A stretch of 64,000 nucleotides of DNA. It comes from Acheta domesticus (taxonomy: Eukaryota > Arthropoda > Insecta > Orthoptera > Gryllidae). The stretch spans positions 74,311,821-74,375,820 of the forward strand of contig JAHLJT010008756.1 in assembly GCA_031308135.1 (NCBI GenBank), read 5' to 3'. The notes under the pieces were generated by a model. That model searched no databases, was not told the DNA's origin, and worked only from the letters and a program-made list of their open reading frames with translations. Made by a program: the position numbers and the translations under genes. This document shows positions 47,570 through 58,809 of the stretch, piece by piece (within the stretch, counting starts at the first letter, position 1; each line of letters begins with the position of its first letter).

Positions 47570-48680
47570 AGTGAACGGAAACAGATAATCCTGAAAAGTA
47601 GTGTCGTAGTACAGTTGGTCACCTTTGGATCGATAGGTTGCCGAAAAAGTGTGACAGGCACGAACTCGTCTTTCTGAATAGAACAAAGATGTATTTTGAT
47701 AGTGGGATAAATATTTATTTAGACAAATCTTCCAAAAAGTTATTTTGTTTATAACAATTTTCAGCCGCATTATTTGTATGTGGTTGTGTATCTTAAACAA
47801 ATATGCTTTTATATTTCGTAGTACAAAATAATTTCTTCGCTGAGGTCGACGCTTCCTTTGTATTTTGTTGTTAGTGGAAAGTATAAAAACACGACTACAG
47901 AAAGCAAGCTTAAGTATTTTTGCTCTTCCGTAGGGGCTTTACAAGCAAAGAGAAGGCGCGGCGCTGAAGCCCTTCATTGTCTCGAGGCCACTGCGGCTAG
48001 CGGCCTTTGCCGAAAGCCGGCCTTGTCGGGCACGCCATAAATGCACGCGAACAGGCCCGCTTTAACACAGTGCCTAAGGGCACTGTTCTACGTCCCACTC
48101 TCCTGGAGGCTTATTGACACTGCAATGAAAAGTGAAGTTTCTCCACGTGTGGGGTAAATAGGGTTAGATGGAAACTTTTCTTTGACGGCTGAAAATTTTA
48201 GCCGTGAAAATATGGACATGAAAAGCTCTACACAGTACCTTTTCATGTCCATTTTTTTAATAATTAGGCCTATTTCTCTTGAAGACTGTTAGGAATTTTT
48301 AATTAATTATGTAATATGAAGAAAAATAATTCTCTTAGGACGGGTTTATATTTACTCTCAACCCATCGGGGATAATGTGAACTACGGGGAACAAGTACAA
48401 TCGGTCCGCGATTTGTAGAGCTGAAGATGCCTCGATTTGTAGAGCTGAAGATGCCTATCTTACTGTGTCTTAAATTGAATTATGAATAAAGGTAGCGACA
48501 GCGTTTCTTGGCAAAACTCGGCAAGAAATATTTACTCTTATGTAACAACCTTTTTGTGTAGGCAAATGACCTGAGCAGCAAAAAATGCTGCTGAACAATA
48601 CCAAACAAAATTATTTTCCAAAAAGTAGCACATACAGTGTTAGTGTCAGCCTTTCTTCAGTTTATGTATATATTAAAAAA
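47570..48680. other. AT-rich DNA with small hairpins and a 24-bp duplication
   Basis: No gene is supported. Hairpins lie at 48186-48204 and 48212-48252. CGATTTGTAGAGCTGAAGAT + GCCT is tandemly duplicated at 48409-48432 and 48433-48456. A small GC-rich patch is at about 47955-48040. Confidence 0.6.
48212..48252. repeat. 14-bp perfect inverted repeat (hairpin)
   Basis: ATGGACATGAAAAG (48212-48225) is the exact complement of CTTTTCATGTCCAT (48239-48252), leaving a 13-nt loop. A second short stem (CGGCT/AGCCG) sits just upstream at 48186-48204. Confidence 0.85.
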
Positions 48681-48687
48681 ATATCGA

Positions 48688-49025
48688 CTGAGTTTTAGGA
48701 ATCCAGTCCCAACGGCAGGAGTTTCGACACTAGCTAGATAGCTAGGTGGACTTCAGCCGCTGTCTGGAGGACAATTCTAGCGATCGGTTGCTCTGATCGG
48801 TAGTTTTCCTTGGTTTCTCTGATGAACACCTTGCAAATGACGAGCAGTGCCCTAAGAAATGGGTCGTGGACCGTGGGCGATCTTTCCTTCCTCTTCCTTG
48901 TCCTGTCCTCACCCGTATTCACCCACACACTTACATGAACTACACTACCACACCTGTCGGGAGATGAGTCGGGAGCTGAGAGGTTTCCCATCGGGGCGCT
49001 GCCCCGCTGCTGGAAAATACCTAGA
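48688..49025 (+). mobile_element. tRNA-derived SINE, + orientation, 5' truncated
   Basis: Same family as at 12175 and 28325: CTAGCTAGATAGCTAGGTGG, CAGCCGCTGTCTGGAGGA, CTGATCGGTAGTTTTC, GGACCGTGGGCGATCTTTCC and GGGAGCTGAGAGG. The tRNA-like head is mostly missing or degraded, so the copy should be transcriptionally dead unless read from outside. Confidence 0.75.
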
Positions 49026-49059
49026 AGGAGAAAACCCTCAAGTCGTCGTGTAGGTCGTT

Positions 49060-50680
49060 GTCGGATCTCACCAACCTGCCGGGGAAGATCACAGACACCT
49101 TCCGTGATAAAGCATATACAGGACTAGTGACTCTTGTAGATGATGCACTTGCAAACACCAAAGAGTCAATCAGTCGAAATTAGTAATACATATTACCTCT
49201 GTACATTTATGCCAGTGAACCCTCTGATGCTTCTTGGATTGACTCCGTGGGGCCTCCTCCGGCCACCGGCGAAAGTTGCGGGATCCGCGCGAAGGCTCCG
49301 GGCGCTTCGGCGAGAAGAGAAGGCAGACCCTCGGCGAAAGGAATTAATTATCTGCCCGCCCTTCCCCTTTCATTTGTTCGCGTTGAATGCATTCGCTGCA
49401 GCCTCGCGACCGTTTTGTAGATAGAGCGGGCCTCCGGGGGTTGCGAATTTCCTTGCAGCTTTCGTTCGGTTTCCGAGGGACGTTAAGGAGATTTTGAATT
49501 TCTGTTATTCTTCATTTCCGAGCTTATCGTTCTACTTTGTTGTTCTATGGAGTTGCTGAAGGAGGCGGCAGAACGCGAAATCCAGTCTATGTAGAACAGC
49601 TACCTATTATTCCTGGGGTAGCAGTATGTAAAGATGCAGATAGTTCCACAATGGATATTCGGAGCACGTTTTATTGAATATCTAGATTGTATTGTAGCAT
49701 TTGAAAATGCACGAAATCGATTGCGCAGATTTACTAGTTCAAACTGTTCATTAGTGAAATAATGATTTAATATAAATTATTTCTCACCCGAAATTCTAAT
49801 TTCACTTGCGTTGAATTTTCTTCATGAAGTGGCCAACAAAGTTGTAAATAGTAGAGAACCTTGGAAATGATATGCAACAGGATGATCTAATTGGCAAAAA
49901 TAAACGTTGTTAATATATTTAAACTATAGCGTCGCCAACGCTATAGTTTAAATACGGGGGTTACGCTACGGGATATATTGGAGGGGACGTATTGAATCGC
50001 TCCCCCCTAATAATTTGGTGCTGGTGTCTCCCGTGGACTAAGCTACAAACTATTTAAATGTGATACCAATATTATTGATAAACGCTGAGACCATTTACGT
50101 CATTCGTTAGTAAAAAAATGTCTCAAAAGGGAGGAACTACATTAAATAATTTTATGACGAATTATTTAGTTGATATGAAAATGCTTATTCCACCAAATTC
50201 ATTCAATTCAGCGGCATAGTAATTAATAATATAATGTGTGGAGTGGTGATAGAATGAAATTTTCCGTGCAATAGATCCCTCGTTCCGTGGCAATTGTTGA
50301 GTTATTAGGTTTCTGACGAGTCTGTCTTGTAATTGAAAATGTATACCAGTCTGTTTCAAGGAGAGAGTAAAGAGTTAATTTTTAAAAAATAATTAATTTA
50401 TAATGGAGATATTTTCTAGAGTAGAGATTAAATATGTTTAGTGTGGTATCGGAAGAGTAGCATTCATTCACAAACTGCACGGGCCCTTTTAAGCAGGGTT
50501 TGACAAGAGGATTAACTCCTATTTTCATCGCTAGTATAATCTGTAGTAAAATAAATCGTATCCCACGTCGTCGCAACGGCTGAAGTAAAGCCACAGGGTG
50601 ATATAGCGTGGAATGTCTTACCTCAGTGAACCGAATGCGACTGGCTGATGGCTCGGAACAAGGTGGAGACGTGAATACCC
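49060..50680. other. AT-rich DNA with a GC patch and a perfect hairpin
   Basis: No gene is supported. A GC-richer patch lies at 49240-49340 and a 16-bp perfect inverted repeat at 49917-49953. Confidence 0.5.
49917..49953. repeat. 16-bp perfect inverted repeat, 5-nt loop
   Basis: ATTTAAACTATAGCGT (49917-49932) and ACGCTATAGTTTAAAT (49938-49953) are exact complements around CGCCA. It is the most compact perfect palindrome noticed in the window. Confidence 0.9.
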
Positions 50681-50689
50681 AGGGCGGTG

Positions 50690-50930
50690 ATTTACGGCGG
50701 ACGTTCCGTTGCTTATTCCGGCCTCCCTCGTCTCGACCTTCCGGCCGGCGCACAAGGCCCCTCCGATTTATTGTGAGACATGCGCGCGCGGTGCTGGGAA
50801 TAGAATGACGAGCACGCTTGCCTTGCACCAGCGCGCCTAGCGCAAGGGATGCAATCCTGCGGCGGGGCGGGGCAGAGCAGAACAGACCAGGAGCTGCGCT
50901 TGGGCGCGGCAGGGGATCGAAGAGGTCCCT
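50690..50930. other. CpG-rich islet
   Basis: GC-rich block with GGCGGGGCGGGGC at about 50860 and CGCGCGCG-type words. Overlapping frames on both strands, none recognised. Confidence 0.5.
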
Positions 50931-50939
50931 CGAGAGCTA

Positions 50940-51710
50940 GTTGGAGCACACAGTGCGACAAATCTATAAATACAATTATTTCATTGAACTGTAGTAAATC
51001 CTTACCCATATTTTCTGCGAAGAATGAAATATTTAAAAAAATAATTAGTGAGACTTATTTTACCAAAAGCTCTATTGACCTGAGCAAAAGAAAAAGTATT
51101 TTGGTTCACCTAAAAGTACTATTATTTGCACCAAACTAGAATACAGTCTGGTTATGTAAGTGGATTTTCGCTTCATGAATATGTAAAACTTCGTTTAAGA
51201 AAATAATCATGTTTGCCATTGGGGAAACTACTAATATAATGTATACTAAGCATACACAGTGTCAGAATAAAGGTTACAAACTTCTAATGGCACGTAAAAG
51301 GGTCGAAATTGATTAATTTTTGTCACTGAATCTGTAGTGGGGAATTTCATATAACACAGGTCATGTTCTTGCGCATTCAAGCAGATTTCATGTACTTGCC
51401 TTACACGTACCCTAGAAATTTGCAACATTTCTTCTGAAACACCTGTTATGTTTACGTGTGTGTATATCTATACGTGCATATATCTCTGTATAAATTGAAC
51501 AAACTCCTAGACAATGATGAGGAATTCAAAATAATTACTTTTTGACAATGATCATATAGAGGGAGATATCTTTAAATATACTCGTATTTATATATTTGTG
51601 ACAGTTGCCCCTGTTTTTTGGCATCCCTGTATGCACATATGTTTGGCAGGTATAGGAAATTCCCTTGGCTGCGTCAGAACGCTACCTCAAGAACACGACC
51701 CAAGATTTTG
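50940..51710. other. AT-rich DNA without recognised features
   Basis: Nothing beyond short frames. Confidence 0.5.
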
Positions 51711-51719
51711 TAGTCTGCT

Positions 51720-51970
51720 ACGCGCTTGATCCCACCGTGCGGCAGAACCGTGCCATGAAGTTGTGGGAGGGGACCGGGGGGAAGGAGGACCCAGGAGGGC
51801 GAGTGGGCGGCGGATGGCGGGCGCGCTCCGAAAAAGAACGCGGGGCTCGACCCGAGGTTGAACAACTTCCTTTGTTTCTGTTTGTGGGCTCCGCGAGGCC
51901 GCTCGGTACTCGGGTTGCGTCGGATCTGCCAGACGCTGTGGCCTGCGCTTCTGCTGCCGCGATATTTTGC
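51720..51970. other. GC-rich islet, G-rich on + strand
   Basis: Contains GGGAGGGGACCGGGGGGAAG at about 51766-51785 and CG-rich words. Opposing frames of 84-114 codons coexist. No gene. Confidence 0.5.
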
Positions 51971-52179
51971 AACCTCCGTTGGAAAATGCGAATGGACTAG
52001 ATAGTGCCGTAATTGTTCTCTTTGGGGACAAGCCGTGTCGCGGACCTTTCTGGCGATTATGTACTGAAACTTTTTTTTTCGTTTAAGGAGAATATTATTT
52101 GGGTAAACCAGAAAATTATTTCATGAGTATATTTCTGGGTGAGAAAACTACTTAGGTCAGTCGACTAAGTGTAGATTAC

Positions 52180-52410
52180 CAGCGTGTAATCCGGAAGGTG
52201 ACGGTGATCCTCCTCTACTTTAACGTGGGATTCGAAGCCGATCATCAACTGCTTGCGAGGTTTTTCCCATTCAGATATCTCCCTCAGAGGGGCATCACCT
52301 AGCCGGGATGAGGAAGGGAATATCGCGCGTGGTCCGTGGTCTGTTTGTTAGGGAACTGCACCAACATTCCCTTGGTATTCAATGAAATCGGTGTTACCAC
52401 TGAGCCATCG
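52180..52410 (-). mobile_element. SINE with tRNA-like head joined to family tail
   Basis: On the minus strand GGCTGCGATGGCTCAGTGGT (about 52390-52409) is a well-kept tRNA-like 5' end with an A box. It is followed soon by the family tail block AGACCACGGACCACGCGCGA and ATTCCCTTCC. The middle body seen in other copies is absent. A further B-box-like GCTTCGAATCCC lies beyond the tail, so a composite or dimeric insertion is possible. Confidence 0.55.
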
Positions 52411-52589
52411 CAGCCAGTACTTATTTTGTGCTTACATGCTTACGTTCCTAATGAGTCTTTAATTATTACGTTTTCCGATTGTGGGTTAATTTGCCCTTCC
52501 GGAGAGACTGTAATTTAGTCCAACCCTAATGCAAAACTTAATGTTTGAGAGCCTTCCTTTGAGCTGTGATTTATGGATCTCCTCAAAGC

Positions 52590-52780
52590 GGCTCCTCCGG
52601 CGAAGAGGTTGCTGTGGCGCGCCTGGCAGCAGCTCGGGACGACGCATCCGCGCGGCGCGGCCGGTGCCCTAGGTTTTTGCGCCCTGGTCTAATCCCGGCG
52701 GCCGGCGCGCGGCGCGGAAGTGTAATTCCAGGCCGCCCGCCGTGCTAAGAATATGGAGCCCCGCAGCAGCTTCCGGTGGA
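52590..52780. other. CpG-dense islet
   Basis: GC-rich block with GCGCGGCGCGG words about 400-600 bp upstream of the candidate exon at 53191. It could be a promoter-like CpG island or simply another islet. Confidence 0.5.
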
Positions 52781-52825
52781 GCAGGGCACTTGGATGGCAG
52801 CCACGGGCCTGCTCGCAGCGCAAAG

Positions 52826-53025
52826 CCTCACCCACTCGCGCTCACACGCAAACGCGCACACGCTCACTCATATGCACCCGCAAACGCCCGCATACACGTG
52901 TACCCCAAAACGCACGCGCATATTCAAACACACGTACGCGCACTTGCACACGCATATATCCACTCCCACATGCACACACATTCACGCGACCCCCCCACAC
53001 ACACATATATACGCGCGCGCACACA
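52826..53025. repeat. CA/CG-rich alternating purine-pyrimidine tract
   Basis: About 200 bp of imperfect ACAC, GCGC and ACGC alternation, ending in ATATATACGCGCGCGCACAC. The composition favours Z-DNA. A pyrimidine-rich stretch follows immediately (53028-53085). Confidence 0.8.
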
Positions 53026-53190
53026 TCTTGTTTCTATTCATCCTCCTCCTTCTTTCTGCTCTTTCTTCTTGTCTTCTTTCTCTTTAGCACATTGACAAGA
53101 GTGTCGATATAATTATCAATACATGTAAAGTGATGTTTTTGTTAATGCTAATTATGCATTTTCCTTACATTTTTTCTCTGCTTGTTCCAG

Positions 53191-53348
53191 GTAAGGGCCT
53201 CGTGATTTGCAAGGGCGCGCTTGATGATCAGTTGCAGTTAGTCTTAAGAGTAAGTCTTCCTGATGTACAAATGAATCGAGAGCTGTTCGAAAAGCTAATA
53301 TCGGAAATGAAGCTTTATGAGACATCGAATATTGTTTCTAATGTTTAA
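53191..53348 (+). CDS. Candidate terminal coding exon of an unrecognised gene
   Basis: A polypyrimidine acceptor (TTTTTCTCTGCTTGTTCCAG, ending at 53190) is followed by an open frame to TAA 53346-53348, about 52 codons. The peptide has mixed, protein-like composition: KGLVICKGALDD, then LQLVLRVSLPDV, and an amphipathic, charged ELFEKLISEMKLYE helix near the C-terminus. The exon starts in the second codon position, implying a phase 1 intron. An alternative acceptor, TTCTTTCTCTTTAG ending at 53087, keeps the same frame and would add about 34 hydrophobic residues. An internal AGA|GTAAGT near 53250 could be a cryptic donor. No family is recognised and no clear AATAAA is seen nearby. It cannot be directly spliced to the exon at 24555 because the phases differ. 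Confidence 0.45.
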
Positions 53349-53349
53349 G

Positions 53350-54520
53350 TATTGTACTGTATCGAATTTTGGGACGAGTGTTGATGGCTGGGTTTTATTT
53401 CATTTTTATACTGTTACAGTTTTCTAACACCTGAATGTATTTAAAAAAATATTCCAGACATTGTTGAATTTTCTAAATGAAAAATTAAAAATACGTGAGT
53501 CAAACAACTGCCCGTGTCCATTAACTCCAGACAATGAATTTCTCGTAACTGTCCACACTTCAGCAGTTAATGTAGTTCAATTCTCGTAGATCGTTGTGCC
53601 CGAGCTACAAAGCCTTTAAGAGTTTCTCGAGAGTGTTTTTTGTATAGGGCATGTTAGCGGTAAACGCCATCAAAGCCAGAGTTACTCTTCCTTTGAAGAG
53701 AAGCCGCAGATATGCTTTTGATGTTAGTTTGTGACGCTTATAACCCGGGTGTGTAATTATACTGCGGTTGGACTAGCATTTCACTGAAGTCTCACGCACA
53801 CGAAAGTTAACTTTTCTTTGAAGTGCCCTCTGCCAAATGATATTTAATTAATGACTGACAAGATAATGGATCAAAACATCACGTAAGAAATGAAAATATA
53901 TTCTTAACACTTTTTGATCTGAAATAGTCATCTGGAGCAATTTAATTAGACGTTTTCGGTGACATAATGCTTATTTAACTTTTATTAAACTGTACCAAAA
54001 ATAATGCTCGTTTTTACCCGTTTGTAAGCTCAACAACCTTTCGTCATCCACGCTATATTAGAAATTGTGCACGTTTATGCTTCAATTGTGTGTTATCTTT
54101 TACTGTAGAGAGTTTTATTGCAAGAGCAAAGACTATCTCGGGGCTCTCGTTGATAATTGTACTGCGTCACTGGGGACAATGGTAGGGATAGTAAATGTTA
54201 ACTAATTGTGAATCTGAACATTGCCCACGAATTTATATTTTTAGCTTTGTTTCCGTGCCTATAGTATTTTTTATTTATCAAAACATATTGCTCTAGTGCA
54301 CGAAGATTGGAATTGCATTAGTCTCCCATCTCCACTATCAGGAAAATAGAAGGGCACATTTTCTTAAAGTTGCTAATCTTACTACGAATTAGGCTCCCAC
54401 CATTGTGTACTTGAATAACATCCATCGTGGAATGTGAGACACGGTGACCGAAATTGCACAACGCATTTCGCATTCGTAATTCCCAGTACTTGGCGTGCGT
54501 AATGTTTGTGTGCGAGAGAG
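53350..54520. other. AT-rich DNA without recognised features
   Basis: Would include the 3' UTR of the candidate exon at 53191 if that is real. No other feature was found. Confidence 0.5.
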
Positions 54521-54534
54521 CGTTAATGATGAGA

Positions 54535-54765
54535 ACGTTTGCGTTGCCGGCGTCGCGGGCGCAAGGACGAAAGACGAAGCTCTCCCGCGTGCGGCGGAAC
54601 TGTTAGACGCTGGAAGCGGGTAGAGCCCCCGAAGCAACGAAGGACGAAGGCGAGCGCGAATCCGCATACCGTCTCGCCCCGCGGACTCGAGTGGAGAGTG
54701 GTAGAACATTCGTTGTGGGTGCCTCGACATTCCGGGGGCGGGGCGCGAATAAATTCCGCTCCTCC
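54535..54765. other. CpG-rich islet
   Basis: GC-rich block with frames on both strands (84-113 codons) and no recognised product. Confidence 0.5.
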
Positions 54766-54799
54766 AGGAACATATTTGTGCATTTTTATCGTCAGATGG

Positions 54800-56200
54800 T
54801 GAAACAGTTACGCATACAGGGTTTGGAGGAATGTGTGCGGGGATGGTAGTTTCTTTGGGGTTCTCTCTCTCTTCTTGGTTATACTCTTTCTCCTCGTGTT
54901 CGTGGTGGGAGTTTGGGCTTCAAGGCATAGAGATTTCTCCTTCTTGGAGATTTTCTGTGTATCTTGTCTTTCCATCCGCTACAATAATTCACTTCATATC
55001 GTTACTGTTCACACGAACATTACTGCATCAATCCTAATTAGTCAAAAACACTTCACTTAGGAGCGAAATAGGTAGAAAGTGTAAACGTATCTAGTTCAGC
55101 AATTAATATTGTAATAGTTTTCTCTTTTCTACCCTCGGAATGCTGGCGATAACTTCGCATGCGTTATTTCGACGGCCAATCAATGCGACTATGGGAGTGA
55201 TAGAAAACATGCGATCCGGACTTGTCAGCCTAACTTCATTCCATCTGGTGCTTGATATACTGCGTTCACACTCACGCACTCTTGTATGGAAATGTTTTCC
55301 AGAAACGAAGGTCATTGTATATGCGTAATTCGTTCTATGCAACGTACCAACATACTGTAATGACTAAAGTTAAAGAAATTAATAATTCATCTACGTACAC
55401 GGAGGAAATGTGTGGCAATTTTATGGAAGGTATTTTTCAGTGCAATGGAGAGAGCAGATGATTCTTTAAGGAAGCTCGTTAGGTTAACCACTTTCAAATT
55501 CTTTTTGGAATTGGAATTAACTGAAGTTAAAAGTCGTTTAGTACCTATTTCACGATGTGAACATATTTCTTTCATTAGCATTCCTTTAGTTTAGTTAGTT
55601 TTCATTAGCATTCCTTTAGTTCCACACCTTAAATTTATCTTTGGTTATTTGCGCATGGATTCAGTTTTCACATTTACATACTATGTTTGTGCGTCACATC
55701 CCAACCTCAATAACAGTTATCCCTACCAACAACACCACCACCAGTAATCCAGTGATCAGGCGTATCACTGATCTCAGAAGTAAATGAAAGATCACTAATA
55801 ATTATGTTCCTTCCATTAATCGTATGAATATATTATTAATATGAATATAATAACAATAATAATAATAATGATGATGATGATGATGCTGTACGCCGCCCTC
55901 ATTTCCTTGCTTAGGACTGAGCGATAGGCCAATCGCTCATCCTCGTATTTTATTGTGTCTCTCGTGTCTTATTGATTTCAAAATTCTCCAAAAAGAAACC
56001 TAGGTTCGGAAAGCAGGATCAAGTTGCGAGTTGCTCGAGACACAAAATGCGTCTCGTGATGGGGAGAAACGTAATAATTATATTAATAATATAATAATAA
56101 TGTATTATTATTTTTATTATTGTAGTACTAAAGAGACATGTTGCACGAAAAACGTAGAGGAACGAATCTTCGAAAAGCCAGTAGCTTGATTCTCGTGCAG
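54800..56200. other. AT-rich DNA with small duplications and trinucleotide repeats
   Basis: TTCATTAGCATTCCTTTAGT is repeated at 55571-55590 and 55601-55620. An AAT/ATG trinucleotide run lies at about 55852-55886, and an AAT/ATT self-complementary stretch at about 56078-56122. No gene. Confidence 0.6.
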
Positions 56201-56239
56201 CGGGAGCAACATGCTGGCGGTTCATCACATAGGTGGCCT

Positions 56240-56500
56240 GTCGTCCGTCGACGTGCGCTCACTTTTCGCTGAACGGCGGCGGCGGCGGCGGCGGCGGCGC
56301 AGTGCAGCCGAAGGGGGCGTGGCGCGAGCGCAAAGCGCGCCGTTCGCAGCTCCCACAGAAGCGCTTTCTTCGCCAGCTTTCCATAGGCGCCGCTGCTCCC
56401 GTCGACCGCCGCTCGCCGACTCCGTCGCCGACCGGCTCCCGCGGACGCAGTTTCACTTTCACGCTCGCCGCGCCGGCGCTTCGCCGGAAATTCGCCCGTA
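56240..56500. other. CpG-dense islet with (CGG)n
   Basis: About nine CGG units at 56275-56299 open a CpG-rich block. Overlapping + and minus frames give arginine/glycine/alanine-rich peptides that are not accepted as genes. Confidence 0.6.
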
Positions 56501-57086
56501 GAAATTTTTCGCTCCTGTGAATGAACCGTGTAAAGAGCCGCTTTTTTTGACGCGTGAGTTTGTTTTCAAGGAGCCGGTTGAAGGATTAAAATTATCCGGT
56601 CGACCGGGGAAAGTGCTTTCGTCTTCACTGGACAATCCCTTTTTCTATTAAAACGATACTTTATTATCTATTATAACGATACTTTTACAGAAGATGTTAT
56701 TGGTTATCAGTACAAAAGTTTTAGTGAAATTGAAGAAATAATATCTAACTGGTTACATGATGTCCTGAGATTCTGCGGGATTCCTAGGCATCCGTAGAAC
56801 CGCAGCATCCAGACGTTTCTAACGTCTAATATACTCGTAGTTACAGCTTTACTTTGCTTTGTTCCCCTTTTCAACAGGTCGTCGGTTTCTATCCTCAGAA
56901 ATAAGTACATATACAGGGTGCTGTATTTTTTCGATTGGTATGGTGCCAGGTTCGATTCTCTCGATCTAGGATGGAACCAACATCGCCAAGCAAATGGGAG
57001 CTGTCTGAACTTAATTGTGTGTGTTCGAAATAGCTAGGCAGTTCGCTGACAGGAATTAATGACCTCATGCAGGTCAGTAAAATCAT

Positions 57087-57097
57087 TGCCACGGCAA
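57087..57097. repeat. 11-bp target-site duplication, left copy
   Basis: TGCCACGGCAA immediately precedes the foldback element and recurs exactly at 58057-58067. Confidence 0.85.
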
Positions 57098-58056
57098 CGT
57101 CCGTCAAGCTGCAACCCCCACTTGTCAGAAATTCAAAATTAACTAGCCTATAATTTTGAACTAATTATGTATTAATTTTGTACCAAAATAAAAAAAATTG
57201 TACTCAGCTATAAACCAATAAAAAACGACATTCAAAAGTGGGGGTGCTAACTTGACGTCAACCTACAACCCCCACTTTTCAGAAATTCAAAATCACCTAA
57301 CCCATTGTTGTCTACTAATTATGTACTAATTTTGTACCACAATTAAAAATTTTGTACTCACCTATAAACAATTAAAAAACGGTTGCAAAAGATACACCTT
57401 TTGCACATATTGACGAAATTTTTAAATACCCTTGGAGTCACACTTCAAGGTTGAAATGTATACAACGGTTTGCTATTATAGTCACCTTTCACGAGTATTT
57501 TTTTTTCCAAATTTTCGTTCGAATTTATGTTTCTTTTTGAATTTATGACTAGTGTGGGTGGCTTGGCTGGCACTATTTTTTCATGCCGCACGCATTTTTT
57601 TCTGTTTTTCGATTGCAATATCTCCGTTGGGGGACTAGATAAAATTTTGAAAAAAATACTCGTGAAAGGTGACTATAATAGCAAACCGCTGTATACATTT
57701 CAACTTTGAAGTGTGACTGCAAGGGTATTTAAAAAATTCGTCAATATGTGCAAAAGGTGTATCTTTTGCAACCGTTTTTTAATTGTTTATAGGTGAGTAC
57801 AAAATTTTTAATTGTGGTACAAAATTAGTACATTATTAGTAGACAACAATGAGTTAGGTGATTTTGAATTTCTGAAAAGTGGGGGTTGTAGGTTGACGTC
57901 AAGTTAGCACCCCCACTTTTGAATGTCGTTTTTTATTGGTTTATAGTTGAGTACAATTTTTTTTATTTTGGTACAAAATTAGTACATAATTAGTTCAAAA
58001 TTATAGGCTAGTTAATTTCGAATTTCTGACAAGTGGGGGTGGCAGCTTGACGGAGG
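57098..58056. mobile_element. Foldback element, 959 bp, nested palindromes
   Basis: Almost the whole element is an inverted repeat. The left arm (57098-57515) pairs with the right arm (57641-58056) around a 125-bp loop centred near 57578. Termini are CGTCCGTCAAGCTG on the left and CCTCCGTCAAGCTG in complement on the right. Each arm holds two direct copies of a unit of about 155 bp starting near AACCCCCACTT(G/T)TCAG (57112 and 57267). The unit is itself bounded by inverted CCCCCACTT/AAGTGGGGG ends. A perfect 11-bp direct repeat flanks the element. No transposase is encoded; a 60-codon frame over the loop is spurious. The duplication length fits Mutator-like elements (typically 8-11 bp) better than hAT or P, but this is inference. 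Confidence 0.9.
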
Positions 58057-58067
58057 TGCCACGGCAA
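58057..58067. repeat. 11-bp target-site duplication, right copy
   Basis: TGCCACGGCAA, identical to 57087-57097. Confidence 0.85.
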
Positions 58068-58619
58068 GCATGCTTTCATTGTCATGCAAGCATGCTCAAA
58101 TTGTAAATTCCACTGTAATGACTAAAACTGCATGATGCAGAGGAAATGGTTGGAACTTTAAAAGAGGTGGGCAAGGCTGGAGAGAGAATTCAATGGGGAG
58201 ACGCGGTGCTCATCCAAATAATACGGTGACAGGAGCGTGTGGATGAATGAAAATTAGAGAAGTCAGCTGAAACCTTGTTAGAATATCAAAATGTTTACTA
58301 ATGAATGCTTTACAAGATGGAACTGATATTATTTTATGTATGATCTAATCCTTTTGCAGTAATAAGCATTTCATCCAATGATACTGTAACAGTGAAATCA
58401 CGAAAAATTGCGTGCATCAGTGAAATTTTGTTAAAGTGAACATTGCGGAAACCGCCTGAAAGTTTTGTAATCTCTTCAATCTGTCTGTAAATTACAAAAT
58501 GTATGTAAAGTAAATTACGCAAGTTAAATTTTAGTAGAACATTAGTTTACTCATTTTAATCGTAATTGCCTATATTTTGCCGTACCATTGCTTCTGTAGA
58601 ATGTTGTGTGTGCTCACTG

Positions 58620-58765
58620 TGTGACTGCTTCCCCCGTCCGTCTCATCCCGTCCCGTCCCATGCCGTTTCCCGCCCCCGCCCTGCCGCGCCCTGCCGCGCC
58701 CTGCCGCGCCCTGCCCTTCTCCGCCTCGCTCCGGTCTGCGCGCCACTCAAAGCCCATTTGAGCCT
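58620..58765. other. GC-rich islet with a CCCTGCCGCG repeat
   Basis: About three tandem copies of CCCTGCCGCG lie at 58679-58710, following a CCCGTCCCGTCCC-type repeat. C-rich on the + strand. Confidence 0.6.
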
Positions 58766-58809
58766 CGAGCTCTTCTGCCTTGATCTGCGCAGACCTTAAG
58801 CTTTTTTAC

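Noticed and set aside
52842..53112. Frames of 60-119 codons over the CA-rich tract
   Set aside because: Histidine/threonine and cysteine/valine repeats caused by alternating CA/CG dinucleotides.
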